Assembly: GCA_050260275.1 (NCBI GenBank)
Contig: JBLNBX010000049.1
Span: 1 to 23,438, forward strand
Length of the DNA: 23,438 bases
From: DATMXS01 sp050260275
GTDB lineage: Bacteria > Acidobacteriota > Terriglobia > Bryobacterales > Bryobacteraceae
Reading direction: 5' to 3'
Shown here: piece by piece, positions 7,431 through 14,503 of the stretch
Numbering within the stretch: the first letter of the stretch is position 1
Layout: every line of letters begins with the position of its first letter
Translations under genes and position numbers: made by a program
Notes under the pieces: generated by a model
The model's database searches: none
What the model was told of the DNA's origin: nothing
Seen by the model: the letters and a program-made list of their open reading frames with translations, nothing else

Positions 7431-7799
7431 GTGTTCGGTCCGGGACCGGCAACGCGCATCTATCTGGCGGCGGGCGCCACCGACATGCGCAAGGGCTTCG
7501 ACGGCCTGTTCGGGCTGGTGCGCGACCGGCTGGCAGCGGATCCCCTCAGCGGGCACGTGTTCCTGTTCTCCAACGCCCGGCACAATCGCCTGAAGCTGCT
7601 GTTCTGGGACGGCAGCGGGCTGTGGGTCTGTGCCAAGCGCCTGGAGCGGGGCCGCTTCCGCTGGCCGGAAGCCCGCGGCGGACAAGTCAAGGTGGCGCTC
7701 AGCCACGAGGAGTTGGCGTTGCTTTTAGGCGGAATCGATCTGGCAGGCAGCCGGCGACGGCCATGGTATCGCTCCGTTGCGCAGGAAGCATTAGAGTAA
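7431..7799 (+). CDS. tnpB: IS66 Orf2-like protein TnpB
   Basis: 122 residues, the usual size for the IS66 Orf2 family (PF05717). This is unrelated to the RNA-guided TnpB of IS200/IS605. Recognised from IYLAAGATDMRKGFDGL (about 10-26), FSNARHNRLKLLFWDGSGLWVCAKRLERGRF and the C-terminal LLLGGIDL motif. Required together with TnpA for efficient IS66 transposition in studied members, although its exact activity is unclear. The start is GTG 7431, one base after the tnpA stop. Confidence 0.92.
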   Translation: MFGPGPATRIYLAAGATDMRKGFDGLFGLVRDRLAADPLSGHVFLFSNARHNRLKLLFWDGSGLWVCAKRLERGRFRWPEARGGQVKVALSHEELALLLGGIDLAGSRRRPWYRSVAQEALE

Positions 7800-7823
7800 C
7801 ATAAGTTAGGATAAGAATCCAGA

Positions 7824-7852
7824 TTGTAAATTACCATAACTCAGGATATAGT
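7824..7852 (+). promoter_or_regulatory. Internal promoter candidate for tnpC
   Basis: TTGTAA (7824-7829) and TATAGT (7847-7852) are spaced by 17 bp within a 66-bp AT-rich island between tnpB and tnpC. The expected start near 7859 leaves only about 7 nt before the tnpC GTG. The island also contains an imperfect direct repeat (CATAAGTTAGGATA at 7800-7813, CATAACTCAGGATA at 7835-7848). Confidence 0.45.
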
Positions 7853-7865
7853 TATTTTACCTGCA

Positions 7866-9389
7866 GTGAGCGAAAAGCCCTCCAACCCGATTCCCGAATC
7901 CGAACAGGTCGCGCAGTTGCAGAAGAAGCTTGCCTGGGCCCAGTTGAGAATCCTGCAGTTGGAAGAACTGCTGCGTTTGGAGCGGATCCGCAAGTACGGC
8001 TCCGGCAGCGAGAAGCTCAGCAGTGCGCAGCTGGAACTGCTGGAAGATGAGCCGGGGGTGAGCGATCTCGAAGTGCAAGCGGAGAGCGAGCGCGAGCCGC
8101 TGCCCGCGGCGGCATCCACAAGAAAGCATCGCAGACATCCCGGGCGGCAGGAGTTGCCGGCGCACTTGCCGCGTGTGGAACGGGTGGTTGCCTGCCCGCC
8201 TGAGCAGTGCTCCTGTCCAGCCTGCGGCCAACCGAGAGAGGTGATCGGCTACGACCAGAGCGAGCAGCTGGATGTGGAGCCGGCGCGGTATTTCGTGGTA
8301 GTGACCAAGCGCGAGAAACGGGCTTGCAGGCGCTGTGAGCAGGGTGGGGTGGCCGCCGCGCCGCTGCCGGCACGGATCATCGACAAGGGTCTGGTCAGCG
8401 ACCGGGTGGTGATCGACACGGTGGTGGCCAAGTACAGCGACCACATCCCGCTGTATCGGCAAAGCGCGATTCTGGAGCGGGAGACGGGTCTGGAACTCAG
8501 CCGCGCGACGCTGGATGGATGGGTGATGCGGGTAGGGGAATTACTGATTCCCGTGGCGAAGATGATCGGTCGGGAGTTATTAGGTAACAGTTACATTCAG
8601 GCCGATGAAACTCCGGTGGATGTACAGATGCACGACCGGCGAGGGAAGAATCATCAGGCTTATCTCTGGCAATACGGCAGGCCGGGGGGCGGAGTGATGT
8701 TCGATTTCCGCCTGGGGCGCGGGCGGGAAGGTCCCAAGCAGTTCCTGGGCAACTTCGAAGGCATTCTGCAAACCGACGGCTATAGTGCCTATGAGCATGT
8801 AGGCGGGCCGAAAATGGTGCACGCGTGTTGCTGGGCGCATGCGCGGCGGCACTTTTTCGATGCGGTGAAACTCCATCCCGCCGATGCTGCTGCCGTTGCC
8901 ATTGTGCAGCGAATCGACGAGTTGTTTGGGGTGGACGCGGAGGCGCGCGCGCAGAACCTGGACCAGGCCGCACGGCATGCACTGCGCCAGGAGCGGGCCA
9001 GACCGTTGCTGGATCTGCTGAAGACTGAGATGGAGGGGGCGCGGGCGCACGCTTTGCCTTCCAGTGCGCTGGGCAAGGCGATCAGCTATACGCTGGCGTT
9101 GTGGCCGAAGCTCACGCGATTCCTGGACTACCCGGAGGTGGAGTTGAGCAACAACCTGGCGGAGAACTCGATGCGGCCGGTGGCTCTGGGACGGAAGAAC
9201 TGGATCCATGTGGGGAGTCCCCAAGCCGGGCCGAAGGTGGCGGCCATCCTTTCGGTCGTTGAGAGCTGCCGCCGTCTGAAGATCCCGGTTCGCGGCTACC
9301 TGGCCGCCGTGCTGCCGGGTCTTGCCGGGATCTCGATCCGGCGGCTCGCGGAACTCACACCTTCAGCCTGGATTTCCTGCAATCGATAG
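7866..9389 (+). CDS. tnpC: IS66 family DDE transposase TnpC
   Basis: 507 residues, full length for the family. Order of parts: a leucine-rich N-terminal coiled coil (about 15-60), a cysteine-rich zinc-binding segment (C110, C115, C117, C120, with C154 and C157 following), and the catalytic core with D247 in QADETP, D304 in QTDGYSAY and E433 in NNLAENSMRP. The IS66 C-terminal domain follows (VESCRRLKIPVRGYLAAVLP). It cuts and joins the element ends. The GTG at 7866 fits homologues whose N-terminus precedes the coiled coil; no ribosome-binding site is evident, in keeping with the short leader predicted from the internal promoter. No frameshift or missing catalytic residue is seen, so the element may still be mobile. 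Confidence 0.94.
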   Translation: MSEKPSNPIPESEQVAQLQKKLAWAQLRILQLEELLRLERIRKYGSGSEKLSSAQLELLEDEPGVSDLEVQAESEREPLPAAASTRKHRRHPGRQELPAHLPRVERVVACPPEQCSCPACGQPREVIGYDQSEQLDVEPARYFVVVTKREKRACRRCEQGGVAAAPLPARIIDKGLVSDRVVIDTVVAKYSDHIPLYRQSAILERETGLELSRATLDGWVMRVGELLIPVAKMIGRELLGNSYIQADETPVDVQMHDRRGKNHQAYLWQYGRPGGGVMFDFRLGRGREGPKQFLGNFEGILQTDGYSAYEHVGGPKMVHACCWAHARRHFFDAVKLHPADAAAVAIVQRIDELFGVDAEARAQNLDQAARHALRQERARPLLDLLKTEMEGARAHALPSSALGKAISYTLALWPKLTRFLDYPEVELSNNLAENSMRPVALGRKNWIHVGSPQAGPKVAAILSVVESCRRLKIPVRGYLAAVLPGLAGISIRRLAELTPSAWISCNR

Positions 9390-9410
9390 CTGGCCGCTGT
9401 CAATCGTGTG

Positions 9411-9427
9411 GTTGGTCTGACGCTTAC
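9411..9427 (-). repeat. IS66 right terminal inverted repeat
   Basis: GTTGGTCTGACGCTTAC; inverted copy of the left end with one mismatch. Confidence 0.93.
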
Positions 9428-9435
9428 GGGGAGCG
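9428..9435. repeat. IS66 target site duplication, right copy
   Basis: GGGGAGCG, identical to 7011-7018; with 9436-9450 it rebuilds the 3' part of the interrupted repeat. Confidence 0.95.
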
Positions 9436-9844
9436 CCGGTTGGATACACTGGGCCACCTGCCCGCTTGGCGGGATCGTGAGCTGTGAATGGTCGGGGAGC
9501 GCCGGTTGGATACACTCAGGCGAGTGACGGCCACGATTTGGCCGTGCTGTGAATGGTCGGGGAGCGCCGGTTGGATACACTGTCGCGTGCGAAGGGCCGA
9601 TTCAGTTCGCAGCTGTGAATGGTCGGGGAGCGCCGGTTGGATACACTCCGCCGCCTCGTGGGTGAAGCTCAATCTCAGCTGTGAATGGTCGGGGAGCGCC
9701 GGTTGGATACACTACGTCCACCGCCGCAGCGTCCATGCCGTTGGCTGTGAATGGTCGGGGAGCGCCGGTTGGATACACTGCGCATCGGCTGAGAGGTAGT
9801 CAGCTTGGGCTGTGAATGGTCGGGGAGCGCCGGTTGGATACACT
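9428..9844 (+). CRISPR. Type II-C CRISPR array, right part (rest of repeat 6 to repeat 12)
   Basis: Begins with the 3' part of repeat 6 (9428-9450, of which 9428-9435 is the duplicated target). Complete repeats follow at 9481-9516, 9546-9581, 9612-9647, 9678-9713, 9744-9779 and 9809-9844, all identical to the consensus. Spacers: 9451-9480 (30), 9517-9545 (29), 9582-9611 (30), 9648-9677 (30), 9714-9743 (30), 9780-9808 (29). The right end lies 49 bases from the cas2 stop. The 3' end of every repeat reads TTGGATACACT, with a -10-like TACACT in its last six bases. No AT-rich leader is apparent on this side either. Confidence 0.97.
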
Positions 9845-9848
9845 AGGG

Positions 9849-9876
9849 GGCTCGCAACCCATTCAGGTCGCGAGCC
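9849..9876 (+). terminator. Hairpin between array and cas2, possible weak terminator
   Basis: GGCTCGC (9849-9855) pairs with GCGAGCC (9870-9876) across a 14-nt loop, followed on the + strand by TTTC only. It could end or mark the array transcript where it meets the convergent cas operon, but the short T tract makes this uncertain. Confidence 0.3.
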
Positions 9877-9893
9877 TTTCCGACAGCGGCGAT

Positions 9894-10238
9894 CTAGAAA
9901 AGGCCCAGTTGGGAGGGCGCACGTTCGCTCGCCTTGCGCTTTCTTTGAAAGTAGACCTCCATTTTCCCGTACTGGTGATCCGTGATCGCGACCAGACGGA
10001 CCTCTCCCCCTGGAGGCAGGGCGGCTCTGACGATCTTTCGGTATGTCGCGGAAGCTTCCTCACTGGGCAGATAACGTGCATAGACCGAGAACTGCAGCAT
10101 CGTGAACCCGCTCCTAATCAAGGCATGCCGGAAGCGGGTGTATTCCCGCCGGTCCGCCTTCGTTTTAACAGGAAGATCGAACATCGCCATCAGCCACATG
10201 GCCCGAATCGATGACAGATCCCTTACGGGGCGCGGCAT
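9894..10238 (-). CDS. cas2: CRISPR-associated endoribonuclease-like Cas2
   Basis: 114 residues; forms the Cas1-Cas2 integrase that inserts new spacers, with Cas2 as the central dimer. The hallmark MWLMAMFDLPVKTKADRR carries the conserved strand-1 Asp, followed by FTMLQFSVYARYLP and a C-terminal QLGLF typical of type II Cas2. ATG 10238 is chosen because GGAG lies at the right distance upstream (CCGGAGTTGGAGTATG). A second ATG at 10199 would begin at MWLMAMFDLP but has no Shine-Dalgarno. With the chosen start it overlaps the cas1 3' end by 74 bases. It is the last gene of the cas9-cas1-cas2 operon and faces the array. Confidence 0.93.
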   Translation of the reverse strand: MPRPVRDLSSIRAMWLMAMFDLPVKTKADRREYTRFRHALIRSGFTMLQFSVYARYLPSEEASATYRKIVRAALPPGGEVRLVAITDHQYGKMEVYFQRKRKASERAPSQLGLF

Positions 10239-11133
10239 ACTCCAACTCCGGAATTTCAAGCGCCTCGCGTGACCCCTCGAAGATGCGAGCCAGCGACGCA
10301 CTGCAGGAAGACAGCCAATCAAAAAGGGTCCGTGTTTCACCGTTCGCGTAGAAGCGGCCCGAAAGGACAGACAGAATATCAATTCTCGATTGCCGGTCCA
10401 GCGGCGCCGACATGCCACGCTCTCTAACAATTGACACCGCGATGGAATCCACGATTGGGCGGAAAGGCTCCATCATGTCGTTAGCCAGGCAGAACGGGTC
10501 GTAGCGATTCCCGTGATGTAAACCGAGTGAGGGGTGAAGACCGGATGCACATAGGGCGCGTGCGACAGCGGCGCGCAGGACCGCGTACCCGTAGTTCAGA
10601 ATTGCATTCGGCCCGGGCCCATCACGCCTCCGACGAAAATGAGGATCACCAAATAGGCGAGGCCAGTATCTCTGCGCTGCTAGGCTTTCCAGGTTGCCCG
10701 CATCTGCCGAGCGCACATGCCTAGCCATCGCCGTGAGTCCGGCATCATCGCCGCATGCGGAGCGGAGCGTCTCTGCCTGCCGTAGCAGCTTGGCCCGCAC
10801 AATCTGAGCCCAGAGGCGCTTCTTGAGCGGCGCCCGGGCGCACGCCTGCGCCTCGAACCGCTCCTGTTGAGTACTATGCCCAACAATGGGCAGCAGCAGC
10901 CCGACCGGGTTGTGGTCACATCCGCAGATAACAAACACTCCTCCGCACTTCAAAAACTCCGAATACACCGCATTGGTAAAGACCGCCTGCTGGTGGCTAA
11001 CAACGATCACTGCGACATCTCTCAGCGGCACGGTGCTCTCCGGCTGGCCAGAGCGCTGGATGACCATCTGCCCTAGGTGAAGCCGAACAAATACGGGCGA
11101 GGCGGAAAACTCAAGGATTCGACTGGCTGCCAT
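10165..11133 (-). CDS. cas1: CRISPR-associated endonuclease/integrase Cas1 (type II)
   Basis: 322 residues; catalytic subunit of the spacer integrase. The metal-binding triad is visible: E149 in NLESLAAQRYW, H206 in SLGLHHGNRYDP and E222 in LANDMMEPFRP, at almost the same positions as E149, H205 and E220 of the Streptococcus pyogenes type II Cas1. GPNAILNYGYAVLRA (174-188) is the core helix motif of Cas1. ATG 11133 is preceded by a strong GGAGG (AAGGAGGAAGCCGGATG) and overlaps the cas9 3' end by 23 bases. The long upstream extension of the frame lies inside cas9 and is not used. Full-length with no disruption, so spacer acquisition may still be possible. Confidence 0.96.
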   Translation of the reverse strand: MAASRILEFSASPVFVRLHLGQMVIQRSGQPESTVPLRDVAVIVVSHQQAVFTNAVYSEFLKCGGVFVICGCDHNPVGLLLPIVGHSTQQERFEAQACARAPLKKRLWAQIVRAKLLRQAETLRSACGDDAGLTAMARHVRSADAGNLESLAAQRYWPRLFGDPHFRRRRDGPGPNAILNYGYAVLRAAVARALCASGLHPSLGLHHGNRYDPFCLANDMMEPFRPIVDSIAVSIVRERGMSAPLDRQSRIDILSVLSGRFYANGETRTLFDWLSSCSASLARIFEGSREALEIPELEYAAPRKGSVIDSGHVADGDVRSSC

Positions 11134-14100
11134 CCGGCTTCCTCCTTCCGAGCGCATCCAGTTGCACGGGGCGTGGATCGAGCGCACGAAAATCATCCCA
11201 ACTTCGGATACGAATCCATTCACGCCTTTCTCTGAGGTCCTTGATCTCGCCAGCAAGGTTATGCCGGACGAGATTGATCTCCGGGGAGCCCCTCTTTTCC
11301 ATGGAGAAGCCCCGGATCACGAACAGGTCACGTTGCGGAGGATCGCTCCTTGGGATGAACATGTCTACCATGTCGCCCTTGTAGAGCGCCATCACAAGCT
11401 GTCTGCCGTCTTCGTCGGCGGGTGCAATAACCGGCGCACCCTCCGCCTTCCGTTGAGCAGCGTCAAGGAGGCTGACGACTCGACCTGTCCAACGCGCGGG
11501 CCGGCGAGCATCCGCAGGCTGCCGGTACACGGCGAGATGGTGATTCCCTTCGCTCACAACGTGCCTGGCCGCAGGGCCAGCACCGATCTGACGTGGCGAC
11601 ACAGCGGCATATAACCGAACCCGGCGAATAGGTGTAGCGGGGCCGTGCCGACTATCGAGTGTGGGCAGGTTGAGGCCGTTCTTGAAAGCCACCTTCGGTT
11701 CGGTCTCGCCCAACTCGGCCAGCTTTCGCTGCACTGCTGCCCGGACCGCATCATCAACAATGTCCTCGACTTGCCCCGCAGTCAGCGAGGCCAGTGGCTT
11801 CCTGATCCGGACCCTCGCCGGACCGCCGCGTTCCGATAGCGGGGGGGAATAGAGGGAATCGGCATGCAACGGCCCTCGCAGCCGATGGTCCGGCCGATGC
11901 GATACGGATATGGCCCCGATCACGCGCCGCGTCTGATCCAAAAGGCCAGGCCATGGTTCGTCCACACGAAATCCGATCCGGTGATCGAGACGCGACCTCT
12001 CGGACGCGCGGCTGAGCGCCTGCACCGCAGCAGGATCGGTGAGCGCGACAACGAGGGCGTCGATAGCATGATGACGGTGGTCGTCGCGGGGCTTGACATC
12101 GCCTTGAGAAGGCCCGTCCCTGAGGATCGAATGTAGCCGCCAACCCTTTCGCAGTTGAGCGGTAACGCCTCCGGAAACGGCATTGACCCGCCGGATTCCC
12201 TGCTCGTCGCAGACCCCGCCGTAAAGCAATCCAAGGTACTCCACGGCGAGCCGCGAAGCGTATTTCGTATCGTTGAGTTGGCGATGCGTGAAGTCGCGAA
12301 AGAGCTCGTCCACGCCTTCTTCCATCGTGAATCGCTCGAATTTGCGGATGGCAGCATCTTTGTCTGCCTTGCTGGCGTGCTCGACCATTTTCGCCATCCT
12401 GGCCTTCATATCCTCCCACTCAGGCGTACCCCCAAACGCTTCAAAAGGCGTTCGGTTGCCTTTCGCACGGTTCATCTCGCGGGAACAGAGCGTCTTGTTC
12501 GAGAGGGAGTCATCCAGTGAGCGAGAGTACGGGATTATGTGTTCGATCTCCCATTTCGCGTCCCGGCCGAAGAGATCATGGAAGTTGATGCACTCCCCAC
12601 TGTATGGGTCCTGATGATGGCACTCCTCCCACAACAAGGCCTTGGCGATGTCCCCGCTGCTCGGATTGCCGAGGCCGCACTGCCGGAATATCTCCTCTAT
12701 TGCGGCCTTCCTTTGGGCTTCCCGGCGCCTGTTTTCTTGCGCAATCTGTTTCCGCAAGCGAGCGGGCTTCTTCAGCTCACGAGCCAACTCGATCTGAATT
12801 CGCTCGGGACGGCCGTACTCACGAATAATCTCGTTCACGACCTTGCGCAGCTCCGTCAGGGCGCGAATGACGGCGGGGTTCCGTACAACTCTGAGGCTCA
12901 GAACCGGCGGAAGCAGATCGTGCGCGGTGGACCGCTGGCGTTCAGGATAGACGCACTGCACCGCCGTCATGTACGGGATGCCCTGCTCCATCAGTGGCAA
13001 CAGTTTCCGGATGGCGGTCAGCGAGAGCCGTCCGTAGCCCTGTTCCAGTTGAATGCCGGCGAGGGCGGCAGCCTTCTCCTGATCCAGTCCCCATCGCGTC
13101 TGAGCGATTCTGCAAAGCGCGGCGGCATTATCCATGGAGCGGACATATCCCGCGATCTCGTTCTTTTCCCTATCCGGGAGATCGTTCCAGCGGTCACCGA
13201 AAACGGCGCGCAGCTTACACTCCGTTCGATTGCCAGGCATGTCTTTGCGGTCACCCTCTTCGTGAGAGAAAGCTTCCCCTGGCGGCAGTCGCAGTGCCTT
13301 GGCCAGGGACTTAAACGTGACCGTCTGGTGGCCCGACAGCATCTCCAGTGCCTTGGCACGCTCATCAGCAGTTAACGTGCGGCCCGGCCCGGACTTGCCC
13401 ACGATACGCAGATCGTTCACCGTCTGAAGCAGCCGGAAACGCTGGTAAAGAAGGTGAGCCAACGGAGCGCGGCGACGCCCCGGTTCCAGTTCGCAGGTGC
13501 CGATGAAGCCCACCGAGGACTTGAGCGGGCGCTGGAAAAAGACTCGGCGCCGCAGAATGCGTTTGAGCAGCGGCGTCATGACGCCAGGGTGGCAACGCGC
13601 CTGCCGTTCCCAGATCCGATCGAACTCCTCGCTGTGCATTTCGCGGGCCGACCAATTGCCCACGCCCCTGATGCGTTTGTCCAGCGGATCAAGCTTTGAC
13701 CAGTACTCGCCAATGGTCGTTGCACCGACTCGCAGAAACTCGGCCGGAAGACTTTCGATCTTCGCCCGAACCTGACCGAGTTCCTTTGCGGCTTCGGATT
13801 TCGTCGCTTTGTCACCGTCGCCCGCAGATCCTTCGAGCCTACCCGACCTGAATCCCCGGCGCTGCGCGATGTGGAGAAATACCCTGCCGACGGCATACAG
13901 CGGGAGGTCCTGGTGTAAGGCGAGGGCGCGCAAGCGGTAATGAAATACCGACCGGCAGCGATGCTCACAATCTGTGCTGATCAGGCCCGGAATCATAGCC
14001 GCCAGATCGGCATCGAGGCGGTTGATGAGGTCATGGCGGGCGAGAGGCTCGGGAACGGTAGTACCAGCAGGAAACGGAGGCAGTAACCCGGCGTTCTGCA

Positions 14101-14359
14101 GCACATGAAACACTCCCGCGACGCGACGCGCCCTACGGTCGGTCTGCCGGCGCATATGTCGCGCTGTCCTGCGCTGAGCGTTCTTAGGCTCGTCGAGCCC
14201 TTGTTCGAGTTTGTCAACGGCCTCGGGGAAAATGCGAACGCCACCGGCTATGTGCTGCGCGGGCTTGCCCGCATTCAAGCCGACAACAGCCCAGCCCAAC
14301 GAAGCAGCTCCGAGATCGAGGCCCAAGATGTAAGGAGTGCGTTTCAGTTCTTCGGACAT
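11111..14359 (-). CDS. cas9: Type II-C Cas9 endonuclease, 1082 residues
   Basis: RNA-guided DNA endonuclease working with crRNA:tracrRNA. Domains in order: RuvC-I with D15 (ILGLDLGAASLGWA); arginine-rich bridge helix (about 58-80, KNAQRRTARHMRRQTDRRAR); recognition lobe (about 90-480); RuvC-II with E524 (IQIELARELKK); HNH with H607 and N630 (KWEIEHIIPYSRSLDDS, NKTLCSREMNRAKGN); RuvC-III with H764 and D767 (DDHRHHAIDALVVAL); then a roughly 300-residue C-terminal wedge/PAM-interacting region. The HNH position next to the catalytic His is Glu606 where SpCas9 and NmeCas9 have Asp. The length is that of Neisseria-type II-C Cas9, and no csn2 or cas4 is nearby, which supports subtype II-C. ATG 14359 begins directly before RuvC-I; AAGGG lies about 10 nt upstream. 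All nuclease residues are present. The PAM cannot be told from sequence alone. Confidence 0.97.
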   Translation of the reverse strand: MSEELKRTPYILGLDLGAASLGWAVVGLNAGKPAQHIAGGVRIFPEAVDKLEQGLDEPKNAQRRTARHMRRQTDRRARRVAGVFHVLQNAGLLPPFPAGTTVPEPLARHDLINRLDADLAAMIPGLISTDCEHRCRSVFHYRLRALALHQDLPLYAVGRVFLHIAQRRGFRSGRLEGSAGDGDKATKSEAAKELGQVRAKIESLPAEFLRVGATTIGEYWSKLDPLDKRIRGVGNWSAREMHSEEFDRIWERQARCHPGVMTPLLKRILRRRVFFQRPLKSSVGFIGTCELEPGRRRAPLAHLLYQRFRLLQTVNDLRIVGKSGPGRTLTADERAKALEMLSGHQTVTFKSLAKALRLPPGEAFSHEEGDRKDMPGNRTECKLRAVFGDRWNDLPDREKNEIAGYVRSMDNAAALCRIAQTRWGLDQEKAAALAGIQLEQGYGRLSLTAIRKLLPLMEQGIPYMTAVQCVYPERQRSTAHDLLPPVLSLRVVRNPAVIRALTELRKVVNEIIREYGRPERIQIELARELKKPARLRKQIAQENRRREAQRKAAIEEIFRQCGLGNPSSGDIAKALLWEECHHQDPYSGECINFHDLFGRDAKWEIEHIIPYSRSLDDSLSNKTLCSREMNRAKGNRTPFEAFGGTPEWEDMKARMAKMVEHASKADKDAAIRKFERFTMEEGVDELFRDFTHRQLNDTKYASRLAVEYLGLLYGGVCDEQGIRRVNAVSGGVTAQLRKGWRLHSILRDGPSQGDVKPRDDHRHHAIDALVVALTDPAAVQALSRASERSRLDHRIGFRVDEPWPGLLDQTRRVIGAISVSHRPDHRLRGPLHADSLYSPPLSERGGPARVRIRKPLASLTAGQVEDIVDDAVRAAVQRKLAELGETEPKVAFKNGLNLPTLDSRHGPATPIRRVRLYAAVSPRQIGAGPAARHVVSEGNHHLAVYRQPADARRPARWTGRVVSLLDAAQRKAEGAPVIAPADEDGRQLVMALYKGDMVDMFIPRSDPPQRDLFVIRGFSMEKRGSPEINLVRHNLAGEIKDLRERREWIRIRSWDDFRALDPRPVQLDALGRRKPDGSQSNP

Positions 14360-14372
14360 GGCGATATTGCCC

Positions 14373-14402
14373 TTGACGGCTCTGACATTCTAACGCTAGA
14401 AT
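14373..14402 (+). promoter_or_regulatory. tracrRNA promoter
   Basis: TTGACG (14373-14378), an 18-bp spacer and TAGAAT (14397-14402). The predicted start, 7 nt after the -10, falls at about 14409, exactly where the anti-repeat begins. This is the best-formed promoter in the window and points away from cas9. Confidence 0.8.
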
Positions 14403-14403
14403 G
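14386..14403. promoter_or_regulatory. 18-bp palindrome spanning divergent -10 boxes of cas9 and tracrRNA
   Basis: CATTCTA (14386-14392), a 4-bp centre and TAGAATG (14397-14403) form a perfect inverted repeat. The right arm contains the + strand TAGAAT used by the tracrRNA promoter. The left arm reads TAGAAT on the - strand (14392-14387), about 20 nt upstream of a predicted cas9 leader. It may be simply two back-to-back -10 elements, or an operator. Confidence 0.55.
14387..14392 (-). promoter_or_regulatory. Probable -10 element of the cas operon promoter
   Basis: TAGAAT on the - strand, 27 bases before the cas9 ATG. The expected start is near 14380, leaving a leader of about 20 nt that includes AAGGG. 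A good -35 is missing at 16-18 bp; the corresponding bases are those of the anti-repeat (ATACAC). The cas promoter would then overlap the 5' end of the tracrRNA gene. Confidence 0.45.
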
Positions 14404-14408
14404 CGGCG

Positions 14409-14503
14409 AGTGTATCCAACCGGCGTTTGCCCCTACTTTTCGCAGTAAGTGGCTTACGTCACGCAGGGTAAAACCCTTCGAGCCGGCCCAAGGGCCGGCT
14501 TTT
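14409..14503 (+). ncRNA. tracrRNA for the type II-C system
   Basis: The RNA pairs with the crRNA repeat, guides RNase III processing and binds Cas9. Bases 14409-14425 (AGTGTATCCAACCGGCG) are perfectly complementary to the 3' 17 bases of the repeat. After a small internal mismatch region, CCCC and then TTTTCGCAG match the remaining 5' half with a few G-U wobbles, so nearly the whole repeat is covered. Downstream come a hairpin GTAAG-TGG-CTTAC (14445-14457), a hairpin AGGGT-AAA-ACCCT (14465-14477) and the terminator hairpin (14481-14500) with a T tract. The size is about 95-100 nt. The location upstream of cas9 and divergent from it, with a good promoter, argues against a stray degenerate repeat. 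Confidence 0.88.

Larger units (their letters stand above)
7019..9427 (+). mobile_element. Complete IS66-family insertion sequence inside a CRISPR repeat
   Basis: 2409 bp bounded by 17-bp terminal inverted repeats (GTAAGCGTCTGACCAAC at 7019-7035 against the complement of 9411-9427, one mismatch) and flanked by a perfect 8-bp duplication. The ends begin with GTAA, and the three-gene tnpA-tnpB-tnpC content is the classic IS66 organisation. All three frames are open and the transposase DDE residues are present, so the element looks intact. Removing it plus one duplication copy restores a perfect 36-bp CRISPR repeat, proving the insertion came after the array formed. Confidence 0.97.

Noticed and set aside
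7431..7799. RNA-guided TnpB nuclease next to the CRISPR array
   Set aside because: The protein is the 122-residue IS66 Orf2 family; it lacks RuvC motifs and shares only the name.
12539..13375. 278-codon + strand frame inside cas9
   Set aside because: It is antisense to the Cas9 core with its RuvC-II region; the Cas9 frame explains the conservation.
14409..14446. Stray or degenerate CRISPR repeat upstream of cas9
   Set aside because: It is a single partial match, begins at a predicted transcription start, and is followed by hairpins and a terminator, all of which fit a tracrRNA.
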